This document shows, in pieces, positions 20,196-28,127 of a stretch of DNA of 55,054 nucleotides. Location: assembly GCA_016219275.1 (NCBI GenBank), contig JACRBM010000059.1, positions 1 to 55,054 of the forward strand, given 5' to 3'. Below the pieces are notes generated by a model. The model searched no databases. It saw only the letters and a list, made by a program, of their open reading frames with translations, and had not been told where the DNA came from. Source of the DNA: Chloroflexota bacterium (GTDB taxonomy: Bacteria; Chloroflexota; Anaerolineae; UBA4142). Within the stretch, counting starts at the first letter, position 1. Every line of letters starts with the position of its first letter. A program made the position numbers and the translations under genes.

Positions 20196-23100
20196 CTACA
20201 CCGTCATTTGAACGATTCGCCGGTAAAAGCGCTGGACCTCGGGCGATGGTTCGACCCCCATTTCTTCCTGAAGCATCGTCTTTAGTTTTTCATAGTGCGC
20301 TAATGCGGCAGCGCGATTACCCATTCGAACATGGGTTTGCATTCCACCTCGCCACGCCGCTTCGAAGAAGGGTTCGCTGCGCGACGCTCGGTTGTATGTT
20401 TGCAACGCAGCGTCTAGATCGCCCACTTGATTGTACGTTTCGCCAAGCGAGATGAGCGCGGCGAGATAAATTTTCTTCAATCGCTCGCGCTCGACTATGA
20501 CCCAATCACCCTCCACACGTTCCAGGTAATCGCCGCGATACAACTCGAGCGCCTGTTCCAAACGCGCGATTTTGGCGCGCTCGCCCTGAGCGCGATTGGC
20601 GTCCGTTAAACCTTTTTCAAACTCGTACGTATCGTACCATAACTGTTCTGGCGCGAGCGCGTACCATCCATTCGCCAAAACGACGGGGCACAATGCCTTG
20701 CGAATACGGGTGGCGGTGATACGCAGCGCGCCGTCCGCGCGTTCAGCGGAAGAATCGGGCCAAAACAGTTCCCACAATTCATCGCGCCGCGCGCCTTGCG
20801 GATAACGCGTCAGCAAAAACAAAAACAACTCGCGCGCCTGCGGACGCAATTGAGATACCTCGACGCCGTTGAACGTAAAGCGTTCCTGTCCCAGCGTATA
20901 GACCGACAACGCCGGCGTTGCCTGCGTCGCAGTGACATACACAAACGTCTGAGAAGGAACTGGGCGAATGCGTTCGAGAATTTGTTTGAACCGCGCACCC
21001 ACCTGGCGCATGGTGCTCGCCATTCGCAGCGTCAACTCAGTTCTACGCCCATCCACCACCAGGAAATTATCGTAGCCCAACTCATCCACCAACCTTGCCA
21101 CAGGCATAAGATGCTTTTGAGCCAGTTCCACTTTTCCTTGAATGTTGAGCGCGTGCGCCAAATTGAATTCGGTTTGCGCCTCTAAATGCTTGTTGCCGCT
21201 TGCATGGAACAACGCGGACGCTTCGCCGAATAGTACAATCGCCTCATCCAGTTGCGCCTGTTCTTGGGCTAACAAGCCACGGCATAATTTGAACTGCCCC
21301 ACTTCGAGCGCGGACTCGTTCGTTTGAACATGTTGCGCCGCCGAATCAAGCCATTCGCGCGCGCGCCGCAAATCACCCATCAAGCGATAACAGTCACTCG
21401 TACCCAATTTGCTGTAAAAAACGATATACGCACGATGCGCCTCTTGCGCGGCGCGTAAACTGTCAGCATAAAATTCAAGGGCTTGAGGATAATCCCCAAG
21501 GTCACGATACAAGTCTCCTAGTGTGGCGAGTACAAGCGCTTCAATCCGACGCGTGCCCTCTTCACGCGCGCGAACAAGCGCATCGCGTAAGATTTTATCT
21601 GCTTCGCGAGTCTCCCCTTGCAAGTAATAGACATTCCCAAGACTATTCAACGTGCTCGCTGCACTACCTGGATTCTGTAATTGTTCCCACAAGCGCAGGG
21701 CTGCGCTATAATAGGACAATGCTTCGGAAAGCAAACCTTGTGCGCGCGTAGTAATGCCGAGATCGTGGTATACGTTTGCTTGACCGATTAGATCCTCGGT
21801 AGCGCCGAACATCTCAGACGCGTTTTTCAAATGGGCAAAAGCATTCGCCAGATCACCTAGTGAGTATTCCGATGTCCCACGCAAATGCAAACTTGCCGCT
21901 TTCAAACGCATGGCTTGGGAATGAGATAGCGAACCAACCAGCGCGTCTATCTTGTCAGCGTGTTCGATACACTCACGGTAGCGACCCAATAAAGCTAGAA
22001 CGGCACCCTTCAATTCGATCTTGTCGGCGGCAGAAATCGGATCGCCCATTTGCTCGAAGAGACGCGCGGCGCTATCGAAAAAGAACAACGCTTGCTCCAA
22101 CTCGCCGCGTGAGCGGTGGATTTTACCTTTCAGACTTTGGAGGTGCGGACGCAGGTCGCTGGTCTGCGCGGGCAATGCCTCAAGCCACGGCGACATGACG
22201 GCGATGTGCGAAGGCGTCCGCAATGAATCTTCCGCCGATTCCAACGCGCGCACGGCATCTTCGGTGCGTCCCAACGAGAGATGAATCTCGACCACGCGCT
22301 CCCATTGCCCCTGCTCTTCAAACAACTTGGCGCACGTCAACGCCAGCGTTTCAAACCACGCTGGATCCTCGTACCGCAATCGCGTTTTGAGAAACTCGCG
22401 AAACAAGGGATGATACGTGTACGCTTCCGTCGTGCCACCCAACCGCGTCACGAAAAGTTGTTGGCTCTGCAGAATATCCAAATGCTGACGCGCGTGTTCC
22501 ACGCCGGGCAAACGATTCAGCAGGTCCGGGTCGAGTGGGTCGAGAATCGAAGAGCCGATCATGAATCGCTGAATTTCGGGCGGCTGTTTCGCAAAGACCT
22601 GCTCGGCAAGATATTCATACACACGCCCCGCCGCGTCGGGCGCGAGCGCCGCGCCTTCCACCAATTCACGCCAACCCATTTGGTGCGCCATCAAAAGTAG
22701 GGCGGTGATCCATCCATCCGTCACCTGAGCCAATTCTTGGGCGCGCTCTTCGGGAACAGCCAACTTGAAATTCTGTTGAACCAGCGCTTGAATTTCTGGC
22801 GCGGTGAACTTGAGTTCGTTGATGCTGAGACCGTCCATTTGCCCGCGCGCGAGGAGTAGGATTTGATCCGGAATTTTCGGCAGCGTGCGCGAATCAAGGA
22901 TGAGATGACAACTCTCTGCGCCGTACCGAATCAACAGCGCGACAAGATCGTGAATCGTCGGGTTGTGAATGGCGTGATAGTCGTCGAAGATGATGACCAG
23001 ATGATCGGGCAACCGGAATAGATCGTTCGCGATGAGCGCGACGACACTCTGCAGTGATTCGAGCGAATCCGCGGCGCGGTCGAGCGCCATCAGGGCTTGC

Positions 23101-23396
23101 GAGCCAAAAGTCGGAAAGTGGACGCGGATCGAGGCGAGGAGGTACTGCAAAAAAGTATGCGGAGTGTTATCGAATTCATCCAGCGCGTACCACGCGACGG
23201 GAAAGTCTGCATCGTGGGCAAAATCAATCAGCAGACTCGTCTTGCCGTAACCAGCCGGCGCGGTGATCAAACAAAGTTGTTTTTCGATGTGAGCGTAGAG
23301 AAAGTCAATCAACCGCGGACGGCGTAACAAGTCTGCGCGACGAGGCGGACGGTGAGTCTTGGCAACCACCAAGGATGCCGTTGAGTTTAGAGCCAT
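20196..23396 (-). CDS. Large MalT/BTAD-type transcriptional regulator with STAND ATPase and TPRs
   Basis: 1066 residues. An N-terminal NTPase follows PPRRADLLRRPRL, with Walker A APAGYGKTSLL near 41-51 and a Walker B LVIIFDDYH near 133. A long helical region holds tetratricopeptide repeats (GNVYYLQGETREADKILRDA, LGDLYRDLGDYPQALEFYAD and others, about 400-780). A winged helix (SQLRPQARELFLFLL...DELWELFWPD...GALRITATRIRKAL, near 840-900) and a C-terminal BTAD domain (DAALQTYNRASRSEPFFEAA...EKLKTMLQEEMGVEPSPE) follow. Such proteins are ligand-triggered activators, as MalT and SARP relatives are. It is the gene before the CGSSVC peptide/DUF5317/HD-GYP set, which it may control. Confidence 0.9.
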   Translation of the reverse strand: MALNSTASLVVAKTHRPPRRADLLRRPRLIDFLYAHIEKQLCLITAPAGYGKTSLLIDFAHDADFPVAWYALDEFDNTPHTFLQYLLASIRVHFPTFGSQALMALDRAADSLESLQSVVALIANDLFRLPDHLVIIFDDYHAIHNPTIHDLVALLIRYGAESCHLILDSRTLPKIPDQILLLARGQMDGLSINELKFTAPEIQALVQQNFKLAVPEERAQELAQVTDGWITALLLMAHQMGWRELVEGAALAPDAAGRVYEYLAEQVFAKQPPEIQRFMIGSSILDPLDPDLLNRLPGVEHARQHLDILQSQQLFVTRLGGTTEAYTYHPLFREFLKTRLRYEDPAWFETLALTCAKLFEEQGQWERVVEIHLSLGRTEDAVRALESAEDSLRTPSHIAVMSPWLEALPAQTSDLRPHLQSLKGKIHRSRGELEQALFFFDSAARLFEQMGDPISAADKIELKGAVLALLGRYRECIEHADKIDALVGSLSHSQAMRLKAASLHLRGTSEYSLGDLANAFAHLKNASEMFGATEDLIGQANVYHDLGITTRAQGLLSEALSYYSAALRLWEQLQNPGSAASTLNSLGNVYYLQGETREADKILRDALVRAREEGTRRIEALVLATLGDLYRDLGDYPQALEFYADSLRAAQEAHRAYIVFYSKLGTSDCYRLMGDLRRAREWLDSAAQHVQTNESALEVGQFKLCRGLLAQEQAQLDEAIVLFGEASALFHASGNKHLEAQTEFNLAHALNIQGKVELAQKHLMPVARLVDELGYDNFLVVDGRRTELTLRMASTMRQVGARFKQILERIRPVPSQTFVYVTATQATPALSVYTLGQERFTFNGVEVSQLRPQARELFLFLLTRYPQGARRDELWELFWPDSSAERADGALRITATRIRKALCPVVLANGWYALAPEQLWYDTYEFEKGLTDANRAQGERAKIARLEQALELYRGDYLERVEGDWVIVERERLKKIYLAALISLGETYNQVGDLDAALQTYNRASRSEPFFEAAWRGGMQTHVRMGNRAAALAHYEKLKTMLQEEMGVEPSPEVQRFYRRIVQMTV

Positions 23397-23441
23397 TGGT
23401 TCCTATTCACAAGCCACACGGCAAGTCTCTCGCGTGATTTA

Positions 23442-23447
23442 ATTATA
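23442..23447 (-). promoter_or_regulatory. -10 box before the BTAD regulator
   Basis: On the minus strand TGTGGTATAATT. TATAAT lies 45 nt before the start codon and no clear -35 is visible. AGGA precedes the start at 23396. Confidence 0.45.
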
Positions 23448-23496
23448 CCACAAGTCTGCTAGACACACCTCTTTCGTTTCTCAGCCACCATTCTTT

Positions 23497-23557
23497 ATTC
23501 CGCGAATTCTGCGAATCTCCGCTAATTTTTCATTCACATTCGCGTCATTCGCGGATA
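23497..23557. repeat. Dispersed CGCGAAT inverted repeat, copy 1
   Basis: ATTCCGCGAATTCTGCGAAT at the left is answered by ATTCGCGTCATTCGCGGAT at the right. Two further copies of the family lie at 24305 and 31279. The rest of the gap 23448-23602 shows nothing else. Confidence 0.7.
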
Positions 23558-23602
23558 ATTCCGTGCGTCTGTGTGCGCCAATGACGAAAAACTGAGTCAC
23601 GA

Positions 23603-24232
23603 TCACGGTACAATTTGGTACCAAAACATGGAGAGAAAACCACGCGCGTCCGGCTTGGTCAACTCTTTGACGATTTGCGGTGCGCCGTTCGAACAACGCC
23701 ATTCGTACACCGTCGCGCGCCCGGTGACGACCGCGGGGATCACGCTGGCGTTGCGATTCGTCTTGCAAAAATCCGTGATCGCGGTTGAAGGGGTGCGACT
23801 CGTGTTCGCTTTTTCCTGGCATGGGATATTCGCGCCGAAACTGCACGCCCACACCTGATTGTTCATACAGCGCCACGTCGTCAATCGTGCGTTTTGCTCC
23901 ACCGATGCATCCGGCGCAAGTTTCATCGCGCGCATCAAACCCTTGACGACCGTGTCCGGTGTTTTCGGTCCGCTGTAGCGCGCATCCGGTTCGTCCACGG
24001 TACCGATTGTCGTGCAGTACGCGAATGGATCGGCGATGCCGGTTGATGCCGGCGTTGCCGGCGGGAGGATCACCACATACGGCGTTGGATTGGGTTGCAC
24101 GACGATTTGCGTGCTAACCACGGCAAGCGTCGGACTAGGCACCGGACCCACCGGCGTCGCCGCTTGCGAGCCGCACGCCGATAGAACGAGCGCACCGAAC
24201 GCGCTCGCGAGTATGATCAGTTTTCGATTCAT
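23603..24232 (-). CDS. Secreted lipoprotein, unknown
   Basis: 209 residues from the ATG at 24232 (GGGAAGG upstream). A lipoprotein signal with lipobox LSAC near residue 19 (LASAFGALVLSAC) is followed by a Thr/Pro linker and a globular part with eight or so Cys (YCTTIG, TWRCMNNQVWACSF, PCQEK, DFCKTN, EWRCSNG). The paired Cys suggest disulfides in an extracytoplasmic fold. No family recognised; single gene between repeats. Confidence 0.7.
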   Translation of the reverse strand: MNRKLIILASAFGALVLSACGSQAATPVGPVPSPTLAVVSTQIVVQPNPTPYVVILPPATPASTGIADPFAYCTTIGTVDEPDARYSGPKTPDTVVKGLMRAMKLAPDASVEQNARLTTWRCMNNQVWACSFGANIPCQEKANTSRTPSTAITDFCKTNRNASVIPAVVTGRATVYEWRCSNGAPQIVKELTKPDARGFLSMFWYQIVP

Positions 24233-24304
24233 ACCAACCTTCCCGATACCAATACTCTCGCTATAGAGCAACACCTTCGCCATTTCGTTTTCGCCCATCG
24301 ATTT

Positions 24305-24362
24305 ATCCGCGAATCTCGCGAATCTTCGCGAATTTTCTTTTTTATTCGCGTTATTCGCGGAT
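24305..24362. repeat. Dispersed CGCGAAT inverted repeat, copy 2
   Basis: ATCCGCGAATCTCGCGAATC at the left and ATTCGCGTTATTCGCGGAT at the right. The gap 24363-24513 also has an 18-bp tandem repeat (about 24475-24512, CATTCGTCCGTTTATT) and no gene. Confidence 0.75.
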
Positions 24363-24513
24363 CACCTCGTGGTTTTGGCGAAGGTATTGTATAGAGGTTT
24401 AGGTCTGGTTTTAGGAATTCCGCATAGACGTACAGCAAACTTATAATCGAAGCACAGGTGCCCGGTCGCAGAACATTCGTTTATTCATTCGTCCGTTTAT
24501 TCATTCGTCCGTT

Positions 24514-25482
24514 TCAATTTCGCTGACTTGCGTTCTCTTCCGCTTGAACCTTGTGGAGCGCCGCGACGGCGACTTGAATCATCTGATCATCCGGCTCGCG
24601 CGTCGTGAAACCTTGGAGCGCCAAGCTGGGTTTGACGACGAGCCACTCGAGCACCGGATTATTTTGGTGCGCCGAACTGAACTTGATGAGTTCATAACTC
24701 AGCGCGGCGACGACCGGGATCAACACGATGCGCGACACGATTCGCAAAACCAGCGGCGGTTGACCCAACAACACGAACACAAGAATCGAAACAACGACGA
24801 CGGTCAGTAAAAAGCCCGTGCCGCAACGCGGATGCGCTTTGCTAAATTTCTGAATCGTCTCCGGCGTGAGCGCTGCGCCGGCTTCTTCGGCGGCAATTGT
24901 CTTGTGTTCCGCGCCGTGATATTGAAACACGCGGCGCACATCCGGCATCAAACTGATCGCCCACAAGTACGCCAGAAACAGCGACAGGCGGATCGCGCCT
25001 TCGAGCAAATTGCTCGCGAGCGATGTGGCATCGCGATGGACGAGCCAGGTCGCCAAATACGGATCGGCGAAATTCACAAGCACGAGCGGCAACACGAAGA
25101 ACAGACCGATGCCGAACGTGAGCGACACCGCGAGCGTACCAAAGGCGACGCCCGCCGGCAATCCCTGGCTCGGCGCGGGTGTCGCGGTCGGCGACCCAGG
25201 TTTACTTTCGACGTGATCGTGGGGCTTGTCTTCTTGCACCGCGATGTTCGCCGAAAACAGCAACATCTTGGTGCCCAACACCAACGTGTCCCACAGAATC
25301 GTCATCGCGCGCAAGAACGGCAGTTTCGACCAACGGCTCGCGTAAATCGCCGGCGCAATTGGTTCGCTCACTGTGACAATCGTGCCCTGGGGATCGCGCA
25401 CGGCGCATGCAACAAAACGACGACCGCGCATCATCACGCCTTCAATGACCGCTTGACCGCCGTAGATGGGTTTATTTTTCAA
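24514..25482 (-). CDS. DUF1385 (YqhQ-type) membrane protein
   Basis: 322 residues from TTG 25482 (GAGGTG 5 nt upstream). The family signature YGGQAVIEGVMMRG is at residues 5-18. Several helices follow (about 120-180 and 235-275), with YHGAEHKTI and HPRCGTGFLLTVV as conserved family segments. The biochemical role of DUF1385 is not settled. Gene upstream of cinA on the opposite strand; the gap between them contains a palindromic element. Confidence 0.88.
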   Translation of the reverse strand: MKNKPIYGGQAVIEGVMMRGRRFVACAVRDPQGTIVTVSEPIAPAIYASRWSKLPFLRAMTILWDTLVLGTKMLLFSANIAVQEDKPHDHVESKPGSPTATPAPSQGLPAGVAFGTLAVSLTFGIGLFFVLPLVLVNFADPYLATWLVHRDATSLASNLLEGAIRLSLFLAYLWAISLMPDVRRVFQYHGAEHKTIAAEEAGAALTPETIQKFSKAHPRCGTGFLLTVVVVSILVFVLLGQPPLVLRIVSRIVLIPVVAALSYELIKFSSAHQNNPVLEWLVVKPSLALQGFTTREPDDQMIQVAVAALHKVQAEENASQRN

Positions 25483-25558
25483 CGGTTCACCTCGCAACAG
25501 AATGCAGGGATTTTATACCAGAGGCGCGAATGTGTCAAGGAAAAATCGCGCGTACCGC

Positions 25559-25656
25559 GGGGGCGAGGCATTCGCCACATCAACATCGTGCGACAGGGCG
25601 AATCGAACTCGACGAACATTCTGACCGTCTCGTATTTTTGCGAATGCCTCGCCCCC
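25559..25656. repeat. 98-bp palindromic element with 17-bp perfect ends
   Basis: GGGGGCGAGGCATTCGC (25559-25575) and GCGAATGCCTCGCCCCC (25640-25656) enclose 64 nt, like a miniature inverted-repeat element, 18 bp before the -35 box of cinA. Confidence 0.75.
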
Positions 25657-25674
25657 ACGAATGGCGCGTTGTGT

Positions 25675-25702
25675 TTGACTCTCGTGTCATCTCTGATATA
25701 AT
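25675..25702 (+). promoter_or_regulatory. Promoter of cinA, predicted leaderless
   Basis: TTGACT (25675-25680), a 16-nt gap and TATAAT (25697-25702) with a TG in front. The expected start of transcription falls on or beside the ATG at 25710, so the mRNA should have no 5' leader. Confidence 0.75.
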
Positions 25703-25709
25703 GCCGCGC

Positions 25710-26207
25710 ATGTCTATTCCAGATCAAGATTCGCTCGCGCGCGCGGTTCACGAATTGCTCCTCGCGCGCAAACAAACACTGGCAATTGCGGAATCGTGCA
25801 CTGGCGGACTCGTCACGCATCGTCTCACCAATCTTGCGGGCAGTTCCAACTATTTGATTGCCGCCGTGATCGCGTACGCGTACCAAGCCAAGGTCGCCGC
25901 ACTCGGCGTGACCTGGGATACGCTCAATCATCACGGCGCGGTCAGCCCGGAAACGGCGACCGAAATGGCGCGCGGCGCGCGCGAGAAATTTTCCGCGACG
26001 ATCGGCGTCGCGGTCACCGGCATCGCGGGACCAGGCGGCAGTACACCGGACAAACCGGTCGGACTTACTTACCTCGCGCTCGCGAGCGCGGACGGCGTGA
26101 TCGTCGAAAAGCACATTTGGAACGGCGACCGCGTCGCGAACAAAACGCAAAGTGCGGATGCAGTCCTGCATTTGTTGCTACGCTATTTGTCAAATCCAAA
26201 ATCGTAA
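25710..26207 (+). CDS. cinA: CinA C-terminal domain protein, nicotinamide-nucleotide amidohydrolase
   Basis: 165 residues, the single-domain PncC-type protein. Family motifs: AIAESCTGGLV near 24-34, then AYAYQAKVAALGV, the segment GAVSPETATEMARGAR, and TGIAGPGGSTPDKPVGLTYL. It deamidates NMN to nicotinate mononucleotide in NAD recycling. The N-terminal MoCF-like domain of long CinA is absent, as in E. coli PncC. ATG 25701 is an in-frame alternative but lies inside the -10 box, so 25710 is preferred. Confidence 0.92.
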   Translation: MSIPDQDSLARAVHELLLARKQTLAIAESCTGGLVTHRLTNLAGSSNYLIAAVIAYAYQAKVAALGVTWDTLNHHGAVSPETATEMARGAREKFSATIGVAVTGIAGPGGSTPDKPVGLTYLALASADGVIVEKHIWNGDRVANKTQSADAVLHLLLRYLSNPKS

Positions 26208-26275
26208 TTCAAAATTCGAAATTCGGAATTACGGCAAACCTGGCAGTTGAATTTCGAATTACGAATTTTGAATTT
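26206..26275. repeat. AT-rich inverted repeat between cinA and uppP
   Basis: AATTCAAAATTCGAAATTCG on the left and TACGAATTTTGAATTT on the right pair imperfectly around ACGGCAAACCTGGCAGTTG. Similar AT-rich repeats occur at 37425 and 54825. Confidence 0.6.
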
Positions 26276-26288
26276 CCAAAGGCGCATC

Positions 26289-27152
26289 ATGCAAATCCTC
26301 CAAGCCATTCTGCTCGGTATCATCCAAGGTCTCACCGAATTCATCCCAATCTCCAGCTCCGCACATCTCGTCATCGTGCCATGGTTGTTCGAGTGGAACG
26401 ACCCCGCGCTCGAAAGTTTGACATTCGACGTCGCGCTGCATCTCGGCACGCTCCTCGCGCTCCTCGCGTTTTTCGCGAGCGACTGGGTACGCTTGATTCG
26501 CGCCGGCATCGCGAGCATCCTCGAACGCAAAATTGGCGATGACGTGGATCGGCGGCTCGCGTGGTTTCTCGTCGTCGGTTCGATTCCCGGCGGAGTCGTC
26601 GGTGTGCTCGCCGAAAGCAAAATCGAAGAGCTATTTCACCCAAAGAACGCACCGATTCAGGCGACGGCGATGATCGCGATGGGCGTGATTATCGCGTTGC
26701 TCGGCGCGGCGCTGTTCGCGGCGGAACGCTTGGCGCGACATCTGCGAACATTGCCGCAAGTCACTTGGCGCGACGCGATCTTGATCGGCATCGCGCAATC
26801 GTTCGCGATTTTTCCGGGCGTCTCGCGCTCGGGCGCGACGATCACCACCGGTCTCGCGCTCGGGTTGCAACGCGAAACCGCCGCGCGTTTTTCGTTCCTG
26901 CTCTCCGCGCCAATCATCGCCGGTGCTGGCGCAAAAAGTCTGTGGGATATTTTCAAAGCATTGACGAGCGGCGCGATCACTGCGTCCGAATTCGTGCTCT
27001 TTCCGATCGGTTTTCTCGCGGCGGCGATTAGCGGCTACTTGTGCATCAAGTTCCTGTTGCAATTTTTGCAACGCAACACCACCAACCTGTTCGTCTACTA
27101 TCGTTGGGCGCTCGCCGTCGTTATCATCATCGTCGCGCTGATCCGAGGATGA
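26289..27152 (+). CDS. uppP: Undecaprenyl-diphosphatase UppP/BacA
   Basis: 287 residues with about eight membrane helices. Family motifs are present: IIQGLTEFIPISSSAHL near residues 10-26, and the second signature FPGVSRSGATITTGL near 178-192 with the catalytic Arg/Ser. It recycles the lipid carrier of cell-wall and envelope polymer synthesis on the outer face of the membrane. ATG 26289 follows AAAGG; its stop overlaps the next start. Confidence 0.95.
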   Translation: MQILQAILLGIIQGLTEFIPISSSAHLVIVPWLFEWNDPALESLTFDVALHLGTLLALLAFFASDWVRLIRAGIASILERKIGDDVDRRLAWFLVVGSIPGGVVGVLAESKIEELFHPKNAPIQATAMIAMGVIIALLGAALFAAERLARHLRTLPQVTWRDAILIGIAQSFAIFPGVSRSGATITTGLALGLQRETAARFSFLLSAPIIAGAGAKSLWDIFKALTSGAITASEFVLFPIGFLAAAISGYLCIKFLLQFLQRNTTNLFVYYRWALAVVIIIVALIRG

Positions 27153-27952
27153 ATTTGCGTCGCGCGATTTTCATCCTGGCTTGTATTCTCGCGCTGACCG
27201 CGTGCGACGCGACCGCGACCCCGCGTCCGCCCACGCGCCTCACGCTCATCGGCGACGACACGATGGCGTGGCTCGCGCAAGAACTCGGCAAGGCGTACAC
27301 GCAACGCCACCCCGCCGTCACCTTCTCGATTCAATCCGCAAACCCGACGACCGCATTGAGCGCGGCGAACGAGTACTCGTTTACAATCGGTCTCGTCGCG
27401 CGTGCGATCAAGCCCACCGAACTACCGCGCACGCGTGCGACGCCGATTGCACTCGACGGCATCGCGGTCATCGTGAATCGCGCGAATCCGATCAACGCGA
27501 TCCAACGCAGTCAGATCGCCGAAATCTTTAGCGGACAAATCGCGACCTGGCCCCTCGGACCGAGCATCGGCAAACCAATTGTTGTCGTCAGCCGCGAAGA
27601 TGGCGCGGGTACGCGCGACGCGTTCGACGCGATGGTGATGGGCACACAACGCGTGACGCGCGCCGCGCTCGTCATGCCGAACGAAACCGCGATGGTGGAC
27701 TATATCGCCAAACACGTCGAAGCGATTGGCTACGGCTCCCTGGGCGCGCTGACGCCGGACGTGAACGCACTCATCATTGACGACGTGCCGCTCACATCGC
27801 AAACTGTCGAGGCGAAAAAGTATCCGCTCGTCCGCGTCCTCTCCTTCATCGCACCGCAAACTCCCGACCCCGAAGTGCAAGATTTCATCGCGTTCGCCTT
27901 GAGCGCGGAGGGTCAAAAGATCGTCGCGCAGAGGTACGGACGCGTGCAGTAA
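27149..27952 (+). CDS. PstS-like substrate-binding lipoprotein
   Basis: 267 residues. Lipoprotein signal MNLRRAIFILACILALTAC, then a type-2 periplasmic binding fold: DGIAVIVNRANPINAIQRSQ, IFSGQIATWP, SREDGAGTRDAF and EAIGYGSLGAL are typical of phosphate-binding PstS relatives. No PstCAB genes are beside it, so phosphate transport cannot be assumed; a sensor role is possible. The gene is coupled to uppP by an ATGA overlap. Confidence 0.8.
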   Translation: MNLRRAIFILACILALTACDATATPRPPTRLTLIGDDTMAWLAQELGKAYTQRHPAVTFSIQSANPTTALSAANEYSFTIGLVARAIKPTELPRTRATPIALDGIAVIVNRANPINAIQRSQIAEIFSGQIATWPLGPSIGKPIVVVSREDGAGTRDAFDAMVMGTQRVTRAALVMPNETAMVDYIAKHVEAIGYGSLGALTPDVNALIIDDVPLTSQTVEAKKYPLVRVLSFIAPQTPDPEVQDFIAFALSAEGQKIVAQRYGRVQ

Positions 27953-27990
27953 AGGATGATGACCGCGATATTCTCAAGCCAAACCGAAAC

Positions 27991-28019
27991 GTAGAGGCGC
28001 CCCGGCGGGGCGCCTCTAC
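27991..28019. repeat. Palindrome GTAGAGGCGCC / GGCGCCTCTAC
   Basis: Perfect arms of 14 nt around one base, in the gap after the PstS-like gene. Probably a dispersed intergenic palindrome that may also end transcripts. The remaining gap to 28127 holds only a TATAAT (28094-28099). Confidence 0.65.
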
Positions 28020-28127
28020 ACCCACGATAATTTATCCAAAATAATTTACAACAATTTTACACCCCCCTAACTCCACCCTTACCCATCTGCGATTATAATG
28101 CAAGCAACTCTGATGAAGGAGATGCTT

